This document shows positions 9,128-17,394 of a DNA stretch of 64,000 nt, piece after piece. The number at the start of each line of letters is the position of its first letter. The stretch's first letter is position 1. The notes beneath the pieces are model-generated. The model was given only the letters and a program-made list of their open reading frames with translations, was not told where the DNA came from and searched no databases. The translations under genes were made by a program, and so were the position numbers. Source of the stretch: Rossellomorea aquimaris (GTDB lineage: Bacteria; Bacillota; Bacilli; Bacillales; Fictibacillaceae); the NCBI GenBank assembly GCA_020524245.1, contig JAIVLN010000002.1, forward strand, positions 186,001 to 250,000, written 5' to 3'.

Positions 9128-9162
9128 TCTTTCACCTTCCTATTGCTTAACATTCTCTTATT

Positions 9163-9189
9163 ATGTGTATGGCGGAATGGAAGATATGT
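9163..9189 (-). promoter_or_regulatory. Possible sigma-K promoter of the CotS-like gene
   Basis: On the minus strand AC, 16 bases, CATACACAT, placed about 35 bases before the start codon. The -10 departs from CATAnnnTA at its last two bases, so this is weaker than the matches before the CotG-like, CotH and small paralogue genes. Confidence 0.4.
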
Positions 9190-9342
9190 CCTAGTTACTC
9201 GTCCATCCCTTGTAAATAGGGCGGTTGATTCAGTAGATTCGCCTTTTTTGCTTTCCGATTTACGGATTTTGCACAAAGACTCGTCTAGCTTCGTAACATG
9301 AAGAGAACCTAAAAAAATTGGAAAAGCTTTGGAGGAAAGAGA

Positions 9343-10473
9343 ATGAAAATAGCTTTAATTGCGACAGAAAAGTTGCCTGTTCCTGCAATTAGAGGTGGAG
9401 CGATACAAATATACATCGAAGCTGTTGCACCGATCATGGCAAAAAGACATGAAGTTACCGTGTATTCGATCCAAGACCCGAAATTACCCCATAAAGAAAA
9501 TGTACAAGGGGTCCAGTACGTGCGGTTCGAAAGTGAAAACTTCTTAGATGGAATCATCCAACATATGAAGGAAGAAAGACACGATGTCGTTCATGTTTGC
9601 AACCGTCCACACTGGATTAACATTTTACATGACAAAGTTCCTGGACCGAAGTATATCTTAAGTGTCCATAATGAAATGTTTGCGGACGGTAAAATCGAAT
9701 CAGAAGACGGAGAACGCTGTATTTCGACCGTTTCGAGAATCGTCACAGTCAGTGACTTCATCGGACGTACGATCACAGAACGATTTCCGAGTGCGGATGG
9801 AAAAGTGAAAACCGTCTACAGCGGTGTCGATCTGGATAGCTACCACCCAAAATGGACAAGTGAAGGGCGAAAGATCCGTAACCGTATGAGAGAAAGTTTA
9901 GGAATTGAAGGCAAGAATGTCATCCTTTTCGTAGGAAGATTAAGTAAAGTAAAAGGACCTCACATCCTCATCCAATCCTTACCAGAAATCATCAAACAAC
10001 ATCCTGATACGTATTTGGTGTTTGTCGGCTCCAAATGGTTCGGAGAAGATTTCGTCAACAACTATGTCAAGTATCTATATCGACTGGGAACGTTACACAT
10101 GGATAACGTGAAGTTCATCAAATTCGTTGAACCATCCGATATCCCGAACTACTATTCCATGGCCGATGTTTTCGTATGCTGTTCACAATGGCGAGAACCG
10201 CTGGCGAGGGTCCATTACGAAGCGATGGCTGCAGGTCTCCCGATCATCACAACCAACCGGGGTGGAAATAAAGAGGTCATCCAAACTGGCGGAAATGGTT
10301 ATGCCATCGACAATTTCGATGATCCATTCGAGTATTCGAAGCACATCAATAAATTGCTCGATAGTCGCTCTCTATGTGAAAAGATCGGTAAAAAAGGTCG
10401 TTCCATCGCTGAAGAATCATTCGGATTCGAACGAGTGGCACGACAGCTGCAACAAGTATATGAGAACGCTTAA
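9343..10473 (+). CDS. cotSA: CotSA-like family 4 glycosyltransferase
   Basis: A 376-residue GT-B glycosyltransferase, the same size as CotSA. Features include the N-terminal acceptor-domain glycine motif RGGAIQIY (17-24), ILFVGRLSKVKG at the start of the nucleotide-sugar domain (194-205), and the retaining GT4 EX7E motif, Glu285 and Glu293 in EPLARVHYE. GGAGG precedes the ATG. It is followed 45 bases later by a CotS-like paralogue, as expected for a coat-glycan operon. It probably adds sugars from the UDP-sugar pathway encoded nearby to spore-surface glycan or protein. Confidence 0.85.
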   Translation: MKIALIATEKLPVPAIRGGAIQIYIEAVAPIMAKRHEVTVYSIQDPKLPHKENVQGVQYVRFESENFLDGIIQHMKEERHDVVHVCNRPHWINILHDKVPGPKYILSVHNEMFADGKIESEDGERCISTVSRIVTVSDFIGRTITERFPSADGKVKTVYSGVDLDSYHPKWTSEGRKIRNRMRESLGIEGKNVILFVGRLSKVKGPHILIQSLPEIIKQHPDTYLVFVGSKWFGEDFVNNYVKYLYRLGTLHMDNVKFIKFVEPSDIPNYYSMADVFVCCSQWREPLARVHYEAMAAGLPIITTNRGGNKEVIQTGGNGYAIDNFDDPFEYSKHINKLLDSRSLCEKIGKKGRSIAEESFGFERVARQLQQVYENA

Positions 10474-10518
10474 CCTAAACAACAACTACTACGATAAAAA
10501 CGAAAGGATGGGACTTGA

Positions 10519-11715
10519 ATGGAGAATGAACAACTCCGACACGATTTCATCGAGGAAATCGATGAAGAACAACTTGAAAAAGCAATAGAAGAAATAGAAG
10601 AAGATGAAGATCAGAATCTTCTCGAAGAAATGCATGATGAAGAAGAGGAAATGTCTTCACAGTTAAAAGACGTAAACCAATATGCAGAACGCGTATTGAA
10701 GTATTACCCAATCAAGGTGAATGGAATCAAGCTCAAATCGAGTAAAAGCGGACGTACGAAATGGATCGTGGATACCGACCAAGGAAAAATGGTGTTGAAA
10801 CAAGCCATCATGCCACCTGGAAGAATGCTATTTATTAGTAACGCACATGAGCACCTTCAAAAGAACGGTGTTCCAATGGCAAAGATTATCAAAACCAAAG
10901 GCGGGGGCCTATGTGTAGCTGCGGGTGACCATGCATTTATCCTTTATGAACACCATGAAGGTAAAGAAGTGCTGTATTACAGTCGGAACCACCTGAAAAA
11001 GATCATGGAATTCATGGCAGACTTCCACATCAAATCGAAAGGATTCCATTCAATCGATGGAACGAAGAAACGACGTCGAGTCGGAAAATGGGAAAAGCTT
11101 TACCGCTGGAAGCTTCAAGAGTTGGAAGGGTTTAAAAAGCTCGCCCAAAACTATCAGACCGATCCATTCTCAGAGCTGTTCCTGCAACATGTCGATCAGA
11201 TGCTGGAATTAGGCAGACAATCCCTTGAGGAACTTAACCATGCTGAATTTGACAGTTGGACAAAGGCTGTTATCGAATCCAAGATGTTCTGTCAGCAGGA
11301 TTTCACTTTGGCTCGATTAATTTTGAAGGACGATCAGATTTTCATGAGTGAACTTCATTCTGTCAATCATGATTTACCTTCACGAGATTTGAGATTGTTC
11401 CTTACAAAGGTCATGAAGAAGCAACACGTTTGGGACAGCCAGCTATGCTGCGAGATGCTAAGAGCTTACGACCGCAAAAATCCGCTCACAAAAGGGAATT
11501 ACAAAGTCCTCTGGACTGATTTGAAGTTCCCGCACCTTTTCTGCGCTATCATCCACAAATATTATTTGAGCCAAAAGAAGGCATGGTCTGATGAAAAATA
11601 TTTAGCAGCACTGAAGAATACGATCGCGGTTGAAACAACTAAAATGGATTTCATTCACCAGTTCGATGACATGGTCGAACGTATCAAATTAGAAGGAGCG
11701 AAGGACAATGAGTAA
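10519..11715 (+). CDS. CotS-family protein with degenerate active site (pseudokinase)
   Basis: A 398-residue paralogue of the CotS-like protein at 8015-9127, with a longer acidic N-terminal extension (residues 8-46). The phosphotransferase fold is recognisable, but catalytic residues are lost. The expected HQDxxxxN loop reads QQDFTLAR (259-266), so His is Gln and Asn is Arg; the metal-binding DLD is replaced by ELH (278-280). It is therefore probably a structural or regulatory coat protein, not a kinase. It lies in an operon between the CotSA-like gene and an acidic coat-type gene whose ATG it overlaps by 8 bases. Confidence 0.8.
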   Translation: MENEQLRHDFIEEIDEEQLEKAIEEIEEDEDQNLLEEMHDEEEEMSSQLKDVNQYAERVLKYYPIKVNGIKLKSSKSGRTKWIVDTDQGKMVLKQAIMPPGRMLFISNAHEHLQKNGVPMAKIIKTKGGGLCVAAGDHAFILYEHHEGKEVLYYSRNHLKKIMEFMADFHIKSKGFHSIDGTKKRRRVGKWEKLYRWKLQELEGFKKLAQNYQTDPFSELFLQHVDQMLELGRQSLEELNHAEFDSWTKAVIESKMFCQQDFTLARLILKDDQIFMSELHSVNHDLPSRDLRLFLTKVMKKQHVWDSQLCCEMLRAYDRKNPLTKGNYKVLWTDLKFPHLFCAIIHKYYLSQKKAWSDEKYLAALKNTIAVETTKMDFIHQFDDMVERIKLEGAKDNE

Positions 11716-12172
11716 ACACATTGAAATTCCAGTCGTAGACCTCGAGGAATTCGTGTTCTCTCCACCTGGGGCAATGGGTTGGAGTGAATCCGAGTATCAA
11801 AAAGTAATGGAAGAAGAACCGGACGCTTCTATGACCAACTTCTCCAACCTCTACAATATCCGAAAAGATTCCAAACAACTGAATATACTACCACCTGTCG
11901 GAGAAATCGATATAGAAGAAACCTACACCATCGAACAAGAAGAAACAGAACAAGAAACAGCGTATGAACCTGTATTAGAGGAAGTACCACAACTGGAACA
12001 AACAGAAGTGGAAGAAACGGAAGAGTTGGATGAAGAACAAGAAGAAGTGGCATTACACAAAGTACCTGAAGTAGCCCACAATTACAAACTGATGGTCAAG
12101 AAATTGTCTAAAACCCCATCCCTCAACAGCAAAAAGAAAGTGAAACAAAGCAAAATCTTCGCAAGAGGTTAA
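11708..12172 (+). CDS. Acidic spore-coat-type protein (YtxO-like position)
   Basis: A 154-residue protein with an ordered N-terminal part (residues 1-65, including PPGAMGWSESEYQKVMEEEP), a strongly acidic, glutamate-rich middle (about 66-113) and a lysine-rich tail. It overlaps the upstream CotS-like gene, so it is in the cotSA operon. In B. subtilis a small coat gene, ytxO, sits in the same kind of cluster. I infer a coat role from context; sequence homology to YtxO was not tested. Confidence 0.6.
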   Translation: MSKHIEIPVVDLEEFVFSPPGAMGWSESEYQKVMEEEPDASMTNFSNLYNIRKDSKQLNILPPVGEIDIEETYTIEQEETEQETAYEPVLEEVPQLEQTEVEETEELDEEQEEVALHKVPEVAHNYKLMVKKLSKTPSLNSKKKVKQSKIFARG

Positions 12173-12225
12173 ACTTCAGTATGATCTCGATTGAAAATCT
12201 TCCCCCTCGGTCAGCACGTACCCAA

Positions 12226-12252
12226 ACAAATGATTGGAAACCCCATATCTTA
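12226..12252 (+). promoter_or_regulatory. Sigma-K-like promoter of the small paralogue pair
   Basis: AC, 16 bases, CATATCTTA: a full match to AC-N16-CATAnnnTA. It lies 41 bases before the TTG start of the first small gene. Confidence 0.7.
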
Positions 12253-12292
12253 ATGGTAGTAAGGTTAACTCAATATAAAGGAGGAGTATGTC

Positions 12293-12508
12293 TTGTTTCG
12301 TAATAATGATGAAGTTTTAGCTCTTATTACAAACTGTTTGAGCAAGAAAACTTTCTCAGAAATAGAAGTTAAGATCAAGATGCCGAATGGAGATGAAGTG
12401 GAGATTGAATTGAAAGGGGATTCTTTACCGAAAGGAAAACCTTCAAAACCCTGGGTTTCAAATGATGTGTTAGTGAAGAGGATTAATTCTGCCCCTTCCC
12501 TACGCTAA
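12293..12508 (+). CDS. Small sporulation-locus protein, paralogue A
   Basis: A 71-residue protein. The start is TTG, 6 bases after AAAGGAGGAG; the ATG inside that leader is in another frame that stops soon. The core, roughly VLALITNCLSKKTF and then SEIEVKIKMPNGDEVEIEL, aligns residue for residue with the next gene (LLQELAECLS, SKITIKFKHHSGDDIEL), so the two are tandem paralogues. The predicted shape is one helix plus a beta hairpin. The function is unknown; the sigma-K-like promoter and locus suggest a mother-cell spore-coat role. Confidence 0.7.
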   Translation: MFRNNDEVLALITNCLSKKTFSEIEVKIKMPNGDEVEIELKGDSLPKGKPSKPWVSNDVLVKRINSAPSLR

Positions 12509-12545
12509 GGTTTTCAGATCACCCAAGTAAAAGGAGGGGACTAAA

Positions 12546-12746
12546 GTGTCAAAACACAAAAATCGGTTGTTACAGGAATTAGCAGAGTGTTTATCGGGAC
12601 ATCCCGGTTCTAAAATCACCATCAAATTCAAGCATCATAGTGGAGACGATATTGAATTGTTCCACGAAGTCTTCGAACTGGACGATGAAGACGACGAGGA
12701 GCTGGATGATGATTTTGACGATGAGGAAGGTTTTGGTGACGAATAA
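12546..12746 (+). CDS. Small sporulation-locus protein, paralogue B, acidic tail
   Basis: A 66-residue protein homologous to the preceding gene over residues 6-38. It then diverges into an Asp/Glu tail (about residues 45-66). The start codon is GTG at 12546, after AAAGGAGGGG. It is co-transcribed with paralogue A (37-base gap) and ends at a strong terminator. The acidic tail could bind the basic CotG-like protein or metal ions, which is speculation. I do not recognise the family. Confidence 0.7.
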   Translation: MSKHKNRLLQELAECLSGHPGSKITIKFKHHSGDDIELFHEVFELDDEDDEELDDDFDDEEGFGDE

Positions 12747-12772
12747 TTCGACCATCAATTAAAGAAAGGATG

Positions 12773-12809
12773 AAGGGGCTGAGGTATATCTCGTGAGAGC
12801 CCCTTTTTA
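12773..12809 (+). terminator. Terminator after the small paralogue pair
   Basis: AAGGGGCT and AGCCCCTT form an 8-bp stem around a 17-base loop, followed by TTTTAT. Confidence 0.75.
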
Positions 12810-12821
12810 TGTTGTTACCAT

Positions 12822-13778
12822 TTAAGGCAACTTGAGGTTATACAGCTTCAATAAATCATCCAGCTCACGCTTCAACCCTTCTTTTAAAGGTGTAGATGGA
12901 TTGTAACCGAGTAATCCTTGCGCAGTGGAAATGTCTGCCCACGTATGTTTCGGTTCCCCTTTGGCAGTCGGTCCGAATTGTAAGATCGCTTTTTTGCCCA
13001 GGAGTTCCTCCAGGATCGAGATAACTTCTAAAATCGTCGCTTTCTCTTTACCACCGATATTCAACGTTTTCCCTATACATGCATCACAATCGAGCACTGC
13101 CGCTGTTCCTTCTACACAATCCTCAATGTAGGTGAAGTCCCTGCTCTGCTTTCCATCCCCGTTGATTGTAATCGGTTGGTTGTGCAGCATCTGTTTGATG
13201 AAAATATGGAAAGCCATGTCCGGCCGTTGTCTCGGACCGTACACCGTAAAATACCGCAAAATCGCAATCGGAATTTGCCAGCTTTTGTAATACGCATGAC
13301 ACAGGTACTCACCTGTCAATTTTGTAATGCCATACGGGGAGAGCGGGTCCGGCTTCAGATCTTCTGAAACTTTTCCACTCATCTCACCATAAACAGACGA
13401 TGTAGACACATAGATGAACTTCTTAATCGGTTTACCTTTACAAGCTTCCAGTAAGCGTTGCGTCGCCAGGATATTGTACTGTACATACTCCGTGAACTCG
13501 TTGCCCCAGCTCGAACGGACCCCCGGCATACCAGCAAGATGATAGACGACATCAATCCCTTGTAAAATCGGGTTCAAATCGTCCGTCGCCAAATCAACGG
13601 GTAAACACTGAAATCGTGGATGATTGATAAGGTAGTTCAAGTTTCTATTTTTGATTTCGGGCTCGTAATTGTTCGTCAGTTTATCGATTCCGACAATGGA
13701 GTGATTGGCATCTCGGAGTAAATATTCACTTAGGTGAGAGCCAACGAATCCTGCCGCTCCGGTGATCAGAATCCTCAA
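12822..13778 (-). CDS. ytcB: NAD-dependent sugar-nucleotide epimerase (YtcB-like)
   Basis: A 318-residue extended short-chain dehydrogenase. The NAD-binding glycine motif is TGAAGFVGSH (6-15), and the catalytic Ser near 126 and Tyr149-x3-Lys153 (SPYGITK) are present. It probably epimerises a UDP-sugar, perhaps UDP-glucuronate made by the neighbouring dehydrogenase. Its ATG overlaps the stop of that dehydrogenase by four bases. B. subtilis has the same pair, ytcA-ytcB, beside its cot genes, so a role in spore-coat polysaccharide is likely. Confidence 0.85.
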   Translation of the reverse strand: MRILITGAAGFVGSHLSEYLLRDANHSIVGIDKLTNNYEPEIKNRNLNYLINHPRFQCLPVDLATDDLNPILQGIDVVYHLAGMPGVRSSWGNEFTEYVQYNILATQRLLEACKGKPIKKFIYVSTSSVYGEMSGKVSEDLKPDPLSPYGITKLTGEYLCHAYYKSWQIPIAILRYFTVYGPRQRPDMAFHIFIKQMLHNQPITINGDGKQSRDFTYIEDCVEGTAAVLDCDACIGKTLNIGGKEKATILEVISILEELLGKKAILQFGPTAKGEPKHTWADISTAQGLLGYNPSTPLKEGLKRELDDLLKLYNLKLP

Positions 13779-15058
13779 TGTCTACCCACCCCTTGATATT
13801 GAAACCCGTATTGATGGACAACATTAGGATCCAAGACATTACGACCGTCCAAAATCACACTGCCTTTCATGTATTGCTTCACTTTACCCCAATCGACATT
13901 TTCATGAAACTCTTCCCATTCGGTTACGAGGATGAGCACATCACAATCTTTGACGGAATCATAGAGATCACTCATTTGTTGGAATGAAGAATGTTTCAGG
14001 ACCGCAACAGGATCATATCCTTGCACAACACAATCGAGCGCAGTAAGACGCTCAATTAAGCGGATCGCAGGAGAGTGTCGTGTATCATCCGTCCCTGGTT
14101 TGAATGCGAGCCCCCATAACGCAATACGAGCGGAAGAGAGATCCGGTATGAAATCCTGCAATTTTTCAAGGTAATAATCGACCTGCGTATCATTCACTTT
14201 TTGCACAGCATGAAGAAGATATGGAACCACTTGTTTACTGATGGCTGAATAGGTCAATGTTGTCAGGTCCTTCGGAAAGCATGAACCTCCATACCCGATA
14301 CCGGCATTTAAAAAGTGCGGGCCGATTCGGGGGTCTGTTCCTAAAGCTTTGGAGATGGTTTTGATATCTACGTCGAATGCGTCACTAATTCGAGCCAATT
14401 CATTTATGAAGGAAATTTTAGTGGACAAAAACGCATTGGAAGCATATTTAATCAGTTCCGCTCCATTCAGGTTCGTCACGATATATGTCGTATCAAGCCC
14501 TTTATACAATTGCTTGACGGTGTCGACCACTTTTTCATTCGTCGTCCCGACGACGATTTTATCGGGGTTCAGCATATTATCAATGGCTGTCCCCTCTTTC
14601 AGAAATTCTGGATTGGAAACGAGATCAAACAAATCCGGTCGGACGCCTTTTTGGATGAGGGTCCTGTTCATCCATTCATTCGTGCCCACAGGAACGGTGC
14701 TTTTGGTAATGATGATTTTATTAGAAGTAATGCTGTTAGCAAGATCCTCAACAACACTTTCAATATAAGACAAATCGGTCGTTTGATCCGGTCGTAATGG
14801 TGTCCCAACGGCAATCATAATGATTTCGTTCTTCTGAATGGCCTTCCGAATCTCCGTTGAAAATGACAATGTCCCTTTTTTGGCATTTTCTTGTATCAAT
14901 TCTTCAAGACCAGGTTCAAAGATTGGAACCTTTCCATCGTTCAATGTTTTGACTTTCTTTTGATCTTTGTCTACACAAGTGACGTGATGACCAAGTTGTG
15001 CAAGTACCGCCCCAGTAGTGAGGCCGACATAACCAGAGCCAATTATACATACGTTCAT
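13775..15058 (-). CDS. ytcA: UDP-glucose 6-dehydrogenase family (YtcA/TuaD-like)
   Basis: A 427-residue NAD-dependent dehydrogenase that oxidises UDP-glucose to UDP-glucuronate in two steps. It shows the Rossmann motif GSGYVGL (7-13), the conserved GTP near 85-87, and the active-site Cys260 in YGGSCFPKD. The C-terminal domain contains WGLAFKPGTDDTRHSP, typical of the family. It is translationally coupled to the epimerase downstream and divergent from the UDP-glucose pyrophosphorylase gene, which supplies its substrate. Confidence 0.92.
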   Translation of the reverse strand: MNVCIIGSGYVGLTTGAVLAQLGHHVTCVDKDQKKVKTLNDGKVPIFEPGLEELIQENAKKGTLSFSTEIRKAIQKNEIIMIAVGTPLRPDQTTDLSYIESVVEDLANSITSNKIIITKSTVPVGTNEWMNRTLIQKGVRPDLFDLVSNPEFLKEGTAIDNMLNPDKIVVGTTNEKVVDTVKQLYKGLDTTYIVTNLNGAELIKYASNAFLSTKISFINELARISDAFDVDIKTISKALGTDPRIGPHFLNAGIGYGGSCFPKDLTTLTYSAISKQVVPYLLHAVQKVNDTQVDYYLEKLQDFIPDLSSARIALWGLAFKPGTDDTRHSPAIRLIERLTALDCVVQGYDPVAVLKHSSFQQMSDLYDSVKDCDVLILVTEWEEFHENVDWGKVKQYMKGSVILDGRNVLDPNVVHQYGFQYQGVGRH

Positions 15059-15232
15059 TCAAATCATCCTTTACTAACGGCTCTTATATCGTATTAACCA
15101 TTTCAACGTACGTGCATTGGTACAAACATAGACAATTGAAAAATAGGCAATCGGACATTTTGGATACCTTTAAGCACGTACTTGTTAACATAGGAATAAA
15201 TAATAAAAGTATGATATTTAGGGGGAGGAATA

Positions 15233-16048
15233 TTGATAAAAAAAGCGATCATCCCAGCAGCTGGTTATGGTACCCGGAGTTTACCGGTTACAAAAGTCAT
15301 CCCGAAGGAAATGTTTCCGATCGGCGGCAAACCAGCGATCCATTATATCGTAGAAGAAGCGATCCAATCAGGAATTGAAGAAATATTGATCGTCGTTTCC
15401 AAGTGGAAGAATATTATCGTCGATTACTTCGACGCTTCTCTTGAATTGGAAGCGTTTTTAGAAAAGAACAATAAACAGCATTTATTGAAATATACAGAGA
15501 TGCCTGACGTGCATATCCAATATGTCCGTCAGCCTTATTCAAGGGGATTGGGAGATGCCATCTTACTGGGGAAAAGATTCGTCGGCAATGAACCCTTTGC
15601 TGTGTTGCTCCCGGATGACATCATCATCAACTCCAAAACTCCCGCTCTTGCTCAGCTTGTGGAAACATACAACACCAGAAACGCGAGCGTCATCGGTCTG
15701 AATCAAGTCAATCCGGAGCTCGTTAAGAAGTACGGCGTCATCGATGGTACCTCGATATCCTCGAACGTATACAAACTCAACGGGATCGTTGAGAAGCCCC
15801 AGAGCAATCCGCCATCCAACCTGGCTGTCATCGGCAGATACCTTTTTGATCCTGCTATCTTTTCTTTTTTAGAACAGGTGACACCAGACCAGTCCAATGA
15901 AATCCAGTTGACTGAAGCGATATCAAAAATGCTTGGAGAGAATGAATGTTACGGGGAATTGATCGACGGAGACCGGTTTGATATCGGAAGTGACGATGAA
16001 TATACGGAATTGGTAAAGAAATTTTCTCATCCTAAGGGAAAAAAGTAA
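15233..16048 (+). CDS. ytdA: UTP-glucose-1-phosphate uridylyltransferase (YtdA/GtaB-like)
   Basis: A 271-residue nucleotidyltransferase making UDP-glucose from UTP and glucose 1-phosphate. The nucleotide-binding signature AAGYGTRSLPVTKVIPKEM is at about 8-26, and the metal-binding LLPDD is near 124-128. The start is TTG, after GGGGGAGG. It is divergent from the UDP-glucose dehydrogenase. GtaB-type and YtdA-type enzymes are hard to separate; the coat-locus context favours YtdA. Confidence 0.9.
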   Translation: MIKKAIIPAAGYGTRSLPVTKVIPKEMFPIGGKPAIHYIVEEAIQSGIEEILIVVSKWKNIIVDYFDASLELEAFLEKNNKQHLLKYTEMPDVHIQYVRQPYSRGLGDAILLGKRFVGNEPFAVLLPDDIIINSKTPALAQLVETYNTRNASVIGLNQVNPELVKKYGVIDGTSISSNVYKLNGIVEKPQSNPPSNLAVIGRYLFDPAIFSFLEQVTPDQSNEIQLTEAISKMLGENECYGELIDGDRFDIGSDDEYTELVKKFSHPKGKK

Positions 16049-16118
16049 GCCGCCCAATGTTGGCGGCTCTCATTATGTAGAATTCAGGAATTTTTCATAT
16101 CATAAGGGAACAAATATC

Positions 16119-16197
16119 CTGATTATAGACCAGATTTAGAAATTATAGCTCAAAATCAGAAATTATAGCCCAAAATCAGAAATTATAGCCCAAAACA
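16119..16197. repeat. 20-bp tandem repeat, copy A (three and a half units)
   Basis: Three units of AGAAATTATAGCYCAAAATC run at 16138-16197 with a partial unit before them. The same repeat family occurs at 26507-26626 in the same orientation. It is intergenic, between convergent genes. Confidence 0.85.
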
Positions 16198-16213
16198 CCT
16201 CTTCATTACCAAA

Positions 16214-16256
16214 CAAAAAAGGATGAACCAACAGCTTGTAGCTTTCTGGTCATCCT
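16214..16256 (-). terminator. Terminator of the deacetylase/DedA/UgtP-like operon
   Basis: On the minus strand AGGATGACCA pairs with TGGTTCATCCT (one bulge), followed by TTTTTT. It lies just after the glycosyltransferase stop codon. Confidence 0.75.
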
Positions 16257-16263
16257 CTTCTGC

Positions 16264-17394
16264 TTATCCTGGTTGTACACTGAGTATCTGTGGTGTTTCG
16301 ATCAGCTTGACGATTTCGTTCTTCGGACAGCTTTCCTTCGAATCCAGATAGTCGTCCATGCGCTGGAAAATCTGCTTGCGGCGCCATCTATTCTCCAACA
16401 CGTGCTCAATCGTCTCCTCGAAATTCACTGCTTCGATCGGTATGATCAGCTGTTTTTCACTTAAGCCTTTCAGATTGTATTGTTCTTGACCTGGTAATGC
16501 AGAATGGACAAAAATCAGCAGTCTCTTCTTCAAGGCCTCACTGATGGTAATGCCCCCAGGCTTCGTAATGATTGCATCTGCTTGCTCATATAATCTGTTC
16601 ATCTCTCTACGGCTCTCGATATACGCCATTGGCTCGATGTGCGACACATCCCATGACTTCAGCTCCTTGTAGAGCTTTTCATTTTTACCGCATAAAACCG
16701 TGTAGTGATATCGGGAGTCGGAGCGAATCGGTTTCAAATAATCAAGTATGCTACCAACCCCACTGCTGCCTCCAGCGAGCAGTATGTGCTTCTTCTCGGA
16801 TGGTCTTCGCACTGTATACGAAACGATGTCCTCACTCGTCGGAATGCCTGTAATGACGATCTGATCCTCTGAAACCCCATGGTTCATCATCAGATCTCGT
16901 TTCATCGGTTCATCATTCACAAGATGGAGGTCGATACCTTCCTTTCCCCAGATTCCGTTGATGAAAAAGTCTGTATACACGTTGACGGTCGGAACATCAA
17001 CTCTATGTTTCTTTTTCAAGCGGTTCAATATACTGGACGGAAAACAGTGTGTGCAAACAATCAAGTCCGGTTGTTCCTCTTCAATCAAATCAAGCATTTT
17101 CGCCTCGAACCGGAGCAACTGTACATAATCGAGTGGCAGTGTGATCTGTTGATTTCGGGTTTCATACATGAAGTGCTTGTACACCCAATGGTATGTTTTC
17201 GGGAGCGAGTTGATCCACTTCAAATACATCTTTCCGATTGTTTTTTCCAGCGCTTCATTCCAATAGCTGAGAAAATCGATTTTCTTACACTCGATTTCAT
17301 CCTCGGAATCTTCAATGGAATTCATCAACGCATCCGCCACTTGATGATGCCCGGATGGCATTTGGAACAATGGCAGGAACAGAATCTTCTTCAT
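16264..17394 (-). CDS. MGDG synthase/UgtP-like glycosyltransferase
   Basis: A 376-residue GT-B enzyme of the GT28 type, related to the diacylglycerol glucosyltransferase UgtP and plant MGDG synthase. It begins MKKILFLPLFQMPSGHHQVADAL, where the SGHH motif marks the acceptor domain; the donor domain has LLAGGSSGVGS and IITKPGGITISEAL. It probably glycosylates a membrane lipid from UDP-sugar. The ATG at 17394 overlaps the DedA stop codon and has GGAGGGAG upstream; a start at 17475 would lie inside the DedA gene. It is the third gene of an operon. Confidence 0.8.
   Translation of the reverse strand: MKKILFLPLFQMPSGHHQVADALMNSIEDSEDEIECKKIDFLSYWNEALEKTIGKMYLKWINSLPKTYHWVYKHFMYETRNQQITLPLDYVQLLRFEAKMLDLIEEEQPDLIVCTHCFPSSILNRLKKKHRVDVPTVNVYTDFFINGIWGKEGIDLHLVNDEPMKRDLMMNHGVSEDQIVITGIPTSEDIVSYTVRRPSEKKHILLAGGSSGVGSILDYLKPIRSDSRYHYTVLCGKNEKLYKELKSWDVSHIEPMAYIESRREMNRLYEQADAIITKPGGITISEALKKRLLIFVHSALPGQEQYNLKGLSEKQLIIPIEAVNFEETIEHVLENRWRRKQIFQRMDDYLDSKESCPKNEIVKLIETPQILSVQPG

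Noticed and set aside
9279-9305. Sigma-K promoter before the CotSA-like gene
   Set aside because: AC and 16 bases are present but the -10 (CATGAAGAG) mismatches at three of six positions; too weak to list.
16051-16072. Terminator hairpin after the ytdA-like gene (GCCGCC / GGCGGC)
   Set aside because: A 6-7 bp stem is present but no T-run follows on the plus strand, so termination is not well supported.
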